Source: Deltaproteobacteria bacterium
Lineage (GTDB): Bacteria > Myxococcota_A > Polyangia > Haliangiales > Haliangiaceae
Direction: 5' to 3'
Assembly (NCBI GenBank): GCA_020630875.1
Contig: JAHDIH010000006.1
Location: 232,808 to 296,807, forward strand
Length of the DNA: 64,000 bases
Part shown: positions 1-7,511 of the stretch, in pieces
How the letters are laid out: every line of letters begins with the position of its first letter
Position numbering within the stretch: the stretch's first letter is position 1
Program-made: the position numbers and the translations under genes
Notes under the pieces: model-generated
The model's database searches: none
Told to the model about the DNA's origin: nothing
What the model saw: only the letters and a program-made list of their open reading frames with translations

Positions 1-24
1 AAGAAACTTCTGCGCAGATGTTGC

Positions 25-1209
25 TTGGCTGCTGCTCGCGGTGAATCACCGGGAGAAGTTAGCACACCGCTTGCGATTCGACAGGACATAAACCAAAATG
101 GGGCGGTGGCGAGTATAGAAAAATTTAGGTCGTGGGTTGAATGTAACTCCTATTCTTCCGATGTCGCTGCCGTGAACTCGATGGGGAAGATCCTAAGTGA
201 TAACTTTTTACAACTTGGGTTGGATGAATCTGTATTCGAAGATGAACAAGGAGTTCGTCATTACCTTTGGGCTACCAAGTCCTGGCACCAGCGCAAGGAT
301 GTAGTACTGGTGGGGCATCACGATACGGTGTTTCCTTCTGGTGAGTTTGATGTTTGGGAGCCAGATGCAGATTCTATTCGAGGGCCTGCAGTAATTGATA
401 TGAAAGGTGGCTTGCTGGTTGTCGATGCCGCTTTGTCGCGGTTAAGCGAAAACGGAGAGCTTGAAAGCTTGGGCTTGGCACTAGTTTGCGTGGGGGATGA
501 AGAGGTTGGTTCCCCTCGTTCTGCGGAGTGGGTCGCTGAATCCGTACGAGGTGCTAAATTCGGCCTTGTTTTCGAAGCTGGTAGAGGCAACGACAAGATT
601 GTGGTTTGCCGAAAAGGAACTGGCAAAATGAAAGTTACTTTTGGTGGGCTTGCAGCTCACGCAGGCAATCACCACGCCAAAGGACGAAACGCTATTGTTG
701 CTGCAAGTAAGTTTTGTATCGAAGTATCCAATCTTACGGACTATGCGGAAGGAACCACGGTAAATGTAGGCTTGATAGAAGGGGGGACAGCTGTCAATAC
801 GGTAGCCGATAGATGCGAAGTCAATCTTGATATACGATTTACGGAGAACTCGATTGGCGATGGGTTAGCTCAACGAATTCGTGATGTCGCGAATAACTTT
901 GCTACGGATGGAATTGTCGTAGAAGTCAAAGGAGGCGTGAGCCGGCCGTCGTGGAAAAGCAGCCCAGAAAATATCGAACTGGCGAAATCGTATGGACGGT
1001 ATGCTGCGAAGCATGGTCTGTCATCAGAGCTTCACCCATTGGTCGGTGGGGGGTCGGATGCCAATCTCATCGCGAGGCTTGGAATCCCTTGCATTGACGG
1101 CCTTGGTCCAAGAGGCAAAGGGTTTCACACCATCAAAGAAACGGTAGAGATCAAAACACTAAAACAACGAGCCGACGCGCTCTATGATTTTTTGACTAGC
1201 GGGCTTTAA
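25..1209 (+). CDS. M20-family zinc metallopeptidase (CPG2/ArgE/DapE-like)
   Basis: About 394 residues. It is probably a hydrolase that removes an amino acid or acyl group from a small peptide-like substrate, using two metal ions. The M20 metal and catalytic motifs are present in order: GHHDTVFP near residue 97 (metal His and catalytic Asp), IDMKGG near 122 (bridging Asp), GDEEVGS near 157 (catalytic Glu and metal Glu), a dimerisation-domain stretch with AAHAG near 210, and the last metal His in GKGFHT near 370. The substrate cannot be told from sequence. The frame is open to the window edge, so the TTG at 25 is only one possible start and the true N-terminus may lie upstream of the window. 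Its 3' end overlaps the convergent gene by 14 bp. Confidence 0.85.
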   Translation: MAAARGESPGEVSTPLAIRQDINQNGAVASIEKFRSWVECNSYSSDVAAVNSMGKILSDNFLQLGLDESVFEDEQGVRHYLWATKSWHQRKDVVLVGHHDTVFPSGEFDVWEPDADSIRGPAVIDMKGGLLVVDAALSRLSENGELESLGLALVCVGDEEVGSPRSAEWVAESVRGAKFGLVFEAGRGNDKIVVCRKGTGKMKVTFGGLAAHAGNHHAKGRNAIVAASKFCIEVSNLTDYAEGTTVNVGLIEGGTAVNTVADRCEVNLDIRFTENSIGDGLAQRIRDVANNFATDGIVVEVKGGVSRPSWKSSPENIELAKSYGRYAAKHGLSSELHPLVGGGSDANLIARLGIPCIDGLGPRGKGFHTIKETVEIKTLKQRADALYDFLTSGL

Positions 1210-3961
1210 TGCCGCGCTGCCAGCCAATTTCTTTCGCGAGTTGGCGGGCTATTTCGAGAGTGCCTTGCCTACCTACGTTTTCGGCCTCTCCGAGCATCAG
1301 TTTGGCCATGGTCCTTCGGTCGCCAAGCTCTGAGAATACTCGGTAGGCTCGATCACGGTACACTTTGGCTCTGTCCTCCACGTCATTGGTAGAAAAGATG
1401 CTAGCGAGAAGTTCGCACGAACGAGCAACGCCGCGTCTCGACTCAATTTTCTCTGCATGAGCGAGCGCTATCTGTGCCAGCTCTATGGCGCGTTGCGTTT
1501 CCATGCGTCTGTAGTATCTGTCTGACAGTCTTAGCGCCAATAGCCACAACATACTGGCCGGTTCACCCGCAGCAGCAATTCCGGTAACGGCCAACTCCAG
1601 TTCTGCGGTCGCCGCGGTGGCGTCTCCATCTCGGTCTAATGCGGATGCCAGATCTATCGTTGCTGCACAGAGTAGCTCATTGTCGTTTAACTCTCGGGCT
1701 ATTTCTATTGCTTCTCTTGCTTCCTTTGCTGCCAAAGAGCTGTGTCCTCGAGCTAAGTAGATTCCACTTTTGGCTCTTGCAACTTCTCCGCGTTGTTGCT
1801 TGGTTTCGACAAAGAAATTTGCTTCGTCAATTACACCATGGGCCAGTGATGGATGCCCCGAGAATCTAAATACGAATGCAAGTTTAATTGCGGCGCGAAT
1901 AAATAAACTAGGGGCGTCATTGTCCCCCTGCGCCACCAGTCGTCTCGCGACGCGCATGGCATTGCTGAGAAGAATCGCGGCTCCCGGGTCATCAAAGCGA
2001 TTGGCTGCTTCTTCACCGGCTTCCAGATATAAACTAAATGCATCTTGTAGTTGACCGGCACCTTCGGAATGCATCGCAAGCACGGAACTACTTGCATGCC
2101 CCGATAGCGCAGCCCAAGCCCGTCTATGGAAGTTGGCTCGCAATCGTTTAGGTATCGTATCTGCCGCAACTTTAGCAATCAGAGGCGAGAGAATTAGTAC
2201 TCCATCGATTTGTTGTTCAATGAGGCCTTCCCAGATTGCATCGTCTACCAGTGGAACGGATTCGATGTTGAGTGTCTTACTAATTAGATTGTTGCTTGCA
2301 TAGCAACCATGAATGGACGCAGCTTGTAGAATTCTACGCGGAACTACCGGAAGTTGCTCAATTCGCGCAGACAAGATTCCTACAAGAGAGTCAGGGGCGG
2401 TCATCAGATGATTGCCCATGGAAAGCCAACCCGCTATTTGTTCTATCTTCTGGGGGTGTCCCTTGGTGAGATTCATTAGTTCTTGTGTTGGTAACGTTAC
2501 TCCACACAACTTCGTTAATAGCTCTGTTGCCGCTGCGTCGTCGAGTCCACGCAACTCGATCGACTTTGTTGTAGGTATTGCGTTTCTGCGCTCAGCGGTC
2601 ACGATAAGTTTAAGTTTTTCTTCAGCATTGAATGCTGCAAGTTCCTCTACTATCAGCCTGCTGGGTTCGTCGAAAAGGTCGAGGTCCACAAAGACAAGCG
2701 CTGAGTTGTCAAAACGTCTTTTTATCGATCTTAACAAACGAACAACCGCAGAGCTGCACTCTCGCTTGCGAACAGCAAGCTCCAACTCTGTATGTGGCGT
2801 TTCGAGTTCAAGAATGTCGGATAGTGGAAGGGCATCTCGAACGGGGAGACCAAGCTGCGTAAGCGCTTGTCGCAAGGACTCGAGTGAGCTTGTATTGCTA
2901 ATCCCCAAGAGTTGTTTACAAAGCCCAGCGATAGGAAGCCAAGGTCTCTTAGCCCCGGTGGCATCTGGTCCCGCGGAAAATACCGCAACTTTTCCCGTGG
3001 CTTGGGATTGGCATTGCCGCACTAGTCGTGACTTGCCTGCACCGGCTTGACCGCTGATCAATAGCGTTCCTGTTTGGTTTGAGTTAACAAACTCTAAAAG
3101 TGTCGCCAGTTCCTTTTCCCTGCCCACAAAGTTCTTCTCGGTCGCTTCGATAGCAATTCTTGTGGTGACTCTGCCGACTCTTGGTGGCGCCGCGGTACCA
3201 CGTGCCGCTCGCATTGCAGGTCGTTCGCTGAGCATTCTGACTCCGCATGAGGAACAGAATTTTTGTGTCGAGGTGGCGGTAGCAGAACAAGCGGGACATA
3301 TTTGCCCACCATCGGTTGCCGCTAGAATGATGCGTTTGAATTGCTCAGCGCCGATTTGGTCTCGCGTTGATGCTCGTTGGATCGTCTCGATAGCTTCGGT
3401 CAGTTCTTGGTCCAGCCCCTGAAGCGACGCCAATAGGTTGGCGACCGCCGCGACGTCATCGGCATGGGACTTGCTGTCCGCTTGAGATTGCATGTCGTCA
3501 AAGTTGGCGAGTTTGACAAACGTCGCTTCTCCTTCTGGAGTTTGCGTTGAGTAGATGACTGCCTCACTAACTCCTCCATGAACAATCCCTTTCGCATGGG
3601 CTTCTCCCAACGCAGAAAGAACGCCAACAGCGATGCTAAGCGCAATTTTCGGTTCCTTGGGCAAACCCAAAGTTCCAATGGGGTGTTCACAAACTAGGAA
3701 ATAGACCCCGTTGGGTTCGTCGAATCCAAACTCTAGGGTACTAGCGATATTGGGGTGATTCAACGAAGAGACTTGCAGTACTCTAGCTCGATAAGCGTTC
3801 AGTCTAGCTGGGGTAGTCTGACTTATCACCTTTACCGAAACGTAACGATTTAGTTCGACTTGAAGTGCCTTAAACTGCTGGTAATATTCATTTTCGAATA
3901 CTAAAGACTCAAGCGAATAACGACCGTCCAATACGGTGCCTAGAAGCGAATTTACGACCAT
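1196..3961 (-). CDS. Pseudokinase - zinc ribbon - STAND ATPase - TPR signalling protein
   Basis: 921 residues in four blocks. Residues 1-220 have a Ser/Thr-kinase fold: an HPNI element, a VKVI lysine and the motif HGGVSEAVIY where an active kinase would have HRDLKPxNI. The catalytic Asp is gone, and the DFG position reads NFDD, so this looks like a pseudokinase. Residues 222-243 are a CxxC...CxxC zinc ribbon. From about residue 277 comes a STAND/AAA ATPase, with FVGREKEL and Walker A GQAGAGKS. Alpha-helical TPR-like repeats fill about 620-900. The architecture resembles PknK-type kinase-ATPase regulators common in myxobacteria, but with a dead kinase. A TACAAT -10-like hexamer lies 12 nt before the ATG. 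It is convergent with, and overlaps, the M20 gene. Confidence 0.8.
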   Translation of the reverse strand: MVVNSLLGTVLDGRYSLESLVFENEYYQQFKALQVELNRYVSVKVISQTTPARLNAYRARVLQVSSLNHPNIASTLEFGFDEPNGVYFLVCEHPIGTLGLPKEPKIALSIAVGVLSALGEAHAKGIVHGGVSEAVIYSTQTPEGEATFVKLANFDDMQSQADSKSHADDVAAVANLLASLQGLDQELTEAIETIQRASTRDQIGAEQFKRIILAATDGGQICPACSATATSTQKFCSSCGVRMLSERPAMRAARGTAAPPRVGRVTTRIAIEATEKNFVGREKELATLLEFVNSNQTGTLLISGQAGAGKSRLVRQCQSQATGKVAVFSAGPDATGAKRPWLPIAGLCKQLLGISNTSSLESLRQALTQLGLPVRDALPLSDILELETPHTELELAVRKRECSSAVVRLLRSIKRRFDNSALVFVDLDLFDEPSRLIVEELAAFNAEEKLKLIVTAERRNAIPTTKSIELRGLDDAAATELLTKLCGVTLPTQELMNLTKGHPQKIEQIAGWLSMGNHLMTAPDSLVGILSARIEQLPVVPRRILQAASIHGCYASNNLISKTLNIESVPLVDDAIWEGLIEQQIDGVLILSPLIAKVAADTIPKRLRANFHRRAWAALSGHASSSVLAMHSEGAGQLQDAFSLYLEAGEEAANRFDDPGAAILLSNAMRVARRLVAQGDNDAPSLFIRAAIKLAFVFRFSGHPSLAHGVIDEANFFVETKQQRGEVARAKSGIYLARGHSSLAAKEAREAIEIARELNDNELLCAATIDLASALDRDGDATAATAELELAVTGIAAAGEPASMLWLLALRLSDRYYRRMETQRAIELAQIALAHAEKIESRRGVARSCELLASIFSTNDVEDRAKVYRDRAYRVFSELGDRRTMAKLMLGEAENVGRQGTLEIARQLAKEIGWQRGIKAR

Positions 3962-4046
3962 CCTGCACCTACTATTGTAAACGAAAACAAGTCGTTATTG
4001 GTAAGTATTCCGTTTTCAAACCAACAAGAAAGTAACCACATGTGTC

Positions 4047-4622
4047 ATGCTCTCGTACATGTCATCGGCCGCCGAAAGAAATCTAGAGCCAATCGCAGAG
4101 CAGCTCAAACCGTTCTTGGTCGATGGAATTAGTGTGCTAGAGATCGCATCGGGGAGTCTCTATCATGCAAAACGACTGAGTGAGCGTTTTGGCAACGTCA
4201 CTTGGCAGCCAAGTGACAAAGTATTGTCTCAACAAAAAGTTTTTTTGAGCAATCTTTTGCCAGTCATTGAGCTCGATGTGAACGGTGATTGGCCTAGTGA
4301 ACGTTGGGATTTGATTGTCTGCATCAACATGCTTCATATCTCGCCTTGGCATTCTACTCAGTCACTTTTCAAAAATGTCGCAAGCCGACTCCAGTTAAAT
4401 GGGAAGCTGTTTTTGTACGGTCCCTTTATAGAGGATGACGTCACAACCGCCGAGAGCAATCTGACCTTTGATAGATGGCTCAAAGACAGAGATCCAAGCT
4501 ATGGGCTAAGGCATCTAAACGATCTGGATCGACTCGGTCTTCAAAATGGCTTAACTCGTATTAAGCGAGTAGCGATGCCTGCAAACAATTTATCTTTAGT
4601 GTACGAACGTCAAGGCCAGTAG
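4047..4622 (+). CDS. DUF938-type SAM-dependent methyltransferase
   Basis: 191 residues with the layout of the DUF938 class I methyltransferase family. The SAM-binding glycine-rich motif is VLEIASGSLYHA (residues 30-41), followed by WQPSD (54-58). Further on come a hydrophobic strand DLIVCINMLHI and the family-typical end MPANNLSLVY. In this family the motif usually reads ASGxGxHA; here Ser-Leu replaces the second half, a small deviation. The substrate of the family is unknown to me. The ATG at 4047 is preferred because the conserved N-terminal SSAAERNxxPI begins four residues later. The 3' end overlaps the convergent MBL gene by 13 bp. Confidence 0.8.
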   Translation: MLSYMSSAAERNLEPIAEQLKPFLVDGISVLEIASGSLYHAKRLSERFGNVTWQPSDKVLSQQKVFLSNLLPVIELDVNGDWPSERWDLIVCINMLHISPWHSTQSLFKNVASRLQLNGKLFLYGPFIEDDVTTAESNLTFDRWLKDRDPSYGLRHLNDLDRLGLQNGLTRIKRVAMPANNLSLVYERQGQ

Positions 4623-5455
4623 TTCTTACTTGGCAAGAATGGGGTGACGATCGCTTTGAGACTGTCGGGTAGCTTTTTCTGAAGAATATCTCTCACGTTG
4701 TTGGGACTGTAGAGCTGACTAAAGTGCATAAGATGCAACTTTTCGTTCTTAAAGTAGTCTTGATGTTGGATGAGCTCGTCGAGATGAATGTGACAACCTC
4801 TTCTTGAGTCTTCTAAACTCTTTTTTTCATCAAGGAACGTACATTCCAAAATCAAATTTTGGACCGTTGCGAGCTCGGGATTCTTTTCTAACACCGAAAT
4901 AAGGGTATCAGTCGCGTAAGCCAGCTCATGCCGTTCTTTTGTTTCGAATAGATCTTTGCCAGCATCCTTCAACGCTTTGATCTCTCGCCCTGGGAGCCCA
5001 TGAAAATTTGGCTTTAGCTTTTGCACCCTAGAGAAGAACAAATACCCAAGCGATGGTACAGGATGAAAGGTCCTGAAGCATTTTACGTAGCGATTCCCTC
5101 CGAGTGAGATCTCGGCACCAGGTCCCACTGGTATCAAGTTACAATCCATCGGGTAGCGCTGCATTTTTTCCCATACCAACAAAACTTCTTTAACCGTATC
5201 GGCGATCTCTTCCGGGAGGTAGATGTTTAGTTTCGCTTGTCCATGAAGTGCGCGCATGCCTAGTAGGGCGGGTAAGGCGCCAGAGTGGTCGGTGTGGCCG
5301 TGGCTCAAAAACAAGTGTTTCGCACCCACAGAACTACGCAGTGAGTAGCCCACATCCAAAAGAACTTTTAGTTCAGGGATGTGCAGTGACGTATAAATTC
5401 CCCCAAGCGATGCGCCTTCTATCGTAAAAGGCGCGGCGTCTTGCGCTTGAAACAT
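4610..5455 (-). CDS. MBL-fold hydrolase, RNase Z-like
   Basis: 281 residues. The metallo-beta-lactamase metal motif SHGHTDHSGALP is near residues 51-62. A later His (FRTFHPVPSLGY), an Asp in AYATDT and a His in HLMHFSQ complete a plausible two-metal site. The order and spacing resemble RNase Z and related MBL hydrolases, but I do not see a clear flexible exosite arm, so the tRNA 3'-processing role is not secure. Its ATG overlaps the stop of the upstream lipoprotein gene as TAATG, which implies translational coupling. Confidence 0.75.
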   Translation of the reverse strand: MFQAQDAAPFTIEGASLGGIYTSLHIPELKVLLDVGYSLRSSVGAKHLFLSHGHTDHSGALPALLGMRALHGQAKLNIYLPEEIADTVKEVLLVWEKMQRYPMDCNLIPVGPGAEISLGGNRYVKCFRTFHPVPSLGYLFFSRVQKLKPNFHGLPGREIKALKDAGKDLFETKERHELAYATDTLISVLEKNPELATVQNLILECTFLDEKKSLEDSRRGCHIHLDELIQHQDYFKNEKLHLMHFSQLYSPNNVRDILQKKLPDSLKAIVTPFLPSKNYWP

Positions 5456-6126
5456 TAGTTGGGCGTCATCTCTATTTCATCCCAAGTGATTCCACCCTGA
5501 CCGTCACGGAGAACTATGATTAGTCGACCTTGTACGCTTTGTTCTGGAAGCAGAATTTCTGTGGGGTTTGACTGATAAAGTGAAATCTCACCAGCAGATG
5601 TGTACCATGCAAATGCGGCATCATCTGTCAGAGGATTTGCGGTGGTAATTTCCAACTCGGAAGTTTTGCCCGGCGTATAGGACCAGCCTGCGGTCACGTC
5701 AACTCCATCTGCTAACACTGACGTAATCGTAGGGTTGCTAATCTGTCCTAGCGATGAGATTCCTACGAACTTGACTGCATTAAGTGTTCCTGTTGCGGTA
5801 GTGACGGTTGCTTCCACAGCAGCAACCGTTGGTTCTTCGTCGATTGTTGCGGGAGCTTGATAATCCACCGTGCCATCTGGTCGTTCGATAATAGAGCCAA
5901 TAGTGGGGGTACCTTGCACAACGGGGACAAGCTCCCAAGAAATCGAAGTCGGTTGCTCTATTCCGGTGGGCCCAGCGACAACGACGTTGACGTTTGTCAT
6001 GTCGCCTGGAGCTATCGATGCAGGGTTGGCCTGCATCGCAATCACCTGATGCTTGGGGAGATTGGATGGGTTCTGAAAATCTTCGCAGCCAAGAAGCAAT
6101 ACAGCAAATGGAACTAACTTCAACAC
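5455..6126 (-). CDS. Lipoprotein with Ig-like beta domains
   Basis: 223 residues from the GTG at 6126. The N-terminus MLKLVPFAVLLLGC is a type II signal peptide with lipobox LLGC. The rest is beta-rich, Thr/Val-rich and proline-punctuated, resembling two Ig-like modules (about 25-115 and 120-223); I see no catalytic motif. The GTG is chosen over upstream in-frame starts because it gives a clean signal peptide and because a CATACT hexamer ends 6 nt before it. The longer reading would also run into the divergent hydrolase gene. It is translationally coupled to the MBL gene. Confidence 0.65.
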   Translation of the reverse strand: MLKLVPFAVLLLGCEDFQNPSNLPKHQVIAMQANPASIAPGDMTNVNVVVAGPTGIEQPTSISWELVPVVQGTPTIGSIIERPDGTVDYQAPATIDEEPTVAAVEATVTTATGTLNAVKFVGISSLGQISNPTITSVLADGVDVTAGWSYTPGKTSELEITTANPLTDDAAFAWYTSAGEISLYQSNPTEILLPEQSVQGRLIIVLRDGQGGITWDEIEMTPN

Positions 6127-6214
6127 AGCGTGAGTATGTAAGAAACTTGGCCCGAAATCATTTGAGGAGTGCAAAAAGAAGTGATTTTTGTGAAGAATTT
6201 GGTCATATTCACCC

Positions 6215-7017
6215 ATGGTTTTCGCACGGAGCAATGGTTGCCGAATACACTACAAAGATTCTGGTGGCGACTTGCCCCCGTTGCTGTTGGTTAGAGGGTT
6301 AACTCGCTCTGGTAGGTATTGGGATGATATCGAAAGTGGACTTAACGAACACTTTCGGACTTTGATCGTCGACAATCGTGGAACGGGGTTATCTGATAAG
6401 CCAAAGCGAGGGTACTCTACCAAATTGATGGCTATGGATCTTTTGAGCGTACTCGATCACTCGGGAATTTCCAAGGCGAGTCTATTTGGGATCAGTCTTG
6501 GGGGATGATCGCTCAACAATTTGCGCTGCATCATTCCATGCGTTTGGAGCGATTGGTACTTGGTTGTACGACCGATAAAGTCTTTTCGTCTGGTGTGATC
6601 AAGCCTGGCTCATTTGGAAAAATGATCGTTGCTGGCTTGCTGGGGCCAAGGCGTGGAATGCCATTAATCGCAACCCGTTTACTTGATCCCAAGACTGTGA
6701 AAGAACAACCTGAGATTGTCCAGCGTTGGGTTGAAATAGAAGAAGAGGAACGTAATCCTACTGTCGCAAAGCTGGGGCAAGTGGTGGCTGGCGTGCGTCA
6801 CAATGTTGCTCGTAAGGTAGCCGCTATCACTGCACCTACTTTGGTAATTACAGGGGATGTAGATCGAGTGATCGACAGTCGATCCTCTTTTCGGTTGGCC
6901 AGAAAAATACCAAACGCCAAACTTGTGGTAGTTTCTGGTGCTGGACATAACTTTACAACCGATAAGCCTGAGGAGTCTTTAAAGCATGTTGTGTCGTTCT
7001 TGAAAGGGAAATTATGA
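6215..7017 (+). pseudogene. Alpha/beta hydrolase split by a one-base frameshift
   Basis: The first part (6215-6508, 97 aa) carries the alpha/beta hydrolase N-terminus, including the DNRGTGLSDKP oxyanion/turn region, and ends exactly at the nucleophile elbow GISLGG. The second part (6505-7017, 170 aa) resumes in another frame with MIAQQFALHH, the normal continuation of GxSxGG. It contains the acid region ITGDVDRV and the catalytic His in GAGHNF. One G is missing from the run at 6500-6504; six Gs would restore a protein of about 267 aa. The broken junction reads ATGA, so the second part could be translated by stop-start coupling. This may be a true pseudogene or a homopolymer error. Confidence 0.85.
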
Positions 7018-7442
7018 GATTAATACTAATTTTTTTCGCAGTTGCAGCTTGCTCAAATACCAATACTAAAAACGTCACGGCTCCAGAAACTCCTAAGACA
7101 GAGGAGGTCGTTTCTCCAGTCGACGCGACTCCTGAGAAACAGTGCGAACAAAACAGCTGTGAGCTCGATCCCGCTGGACAATATTCTCTTTGCTTGGAAT
7201 CTATGGAAGGGCAATGCTTCCACTATGGCGCTTCTTGTTTACCCCAAGAGAGGTGCCTGTACGATAACGGTACTTCGAGTTATAAGGAATGCCAACGTGC
7301 GCAAGATGGTCGTTGCACTTGGGGACAAACCTGCAAGCCCAAGAACCAGTGCTTGTTCGATTTCACTAGAACAAGACATCGCAAGTGCAAAAGTTTTTCT
7401 TCTGGCAAGTGCGTCTCGTTTGGAGATTTGTGCGCCCCGTGA
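7014..7442 (+). CDS. Small cysteine-rich lipoprotein with internal repeats
   Basis: 142 residues. The signal peptide MRLILIFFAVAAC has a usable lipobox. The mature part is hydrophilic, then holds about 16 cysteines arranged as three imperfect repeats of roughly 30 residues built on C...G.C..(Y/W/F)G..C.P...C. This suggests small disulfide-knotted modules outside the inner membrane. I recognise no named family. Its ATG overlaps the hydrolase stop (ATGA), so the two are probably cotranscribed and coupled. Confidence 0.7.
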   Translation: MRLILIFFAVAACSNTNTKNVTAPETPKTEEVVSPVDATPEKQCEQNSCELDPAGQYSLCLESMEGQCFHYGASCLPQERCLYDNGTSSYKECQRAQDGRCTWGQTCKPKNQCLFDFTRTRHRKCKSFSSGKCVSFGDLCAP

Positions 7443-7511
7443 ATTAGCGACGCAGCAAAGTCGCAAAGTACTTCGGAACGTTTTACAGGGGACTCACTTT
7501 ACTTTGCTTGA

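Noticed and set aside
7014..7442. Alternative frame of 161 codons overlapping the Cys-rich lipoprotein
   Set aside because: It has no signal peptide or repeat structure; the lipoprotein frame has a lipobox and a regular Cys pattern.
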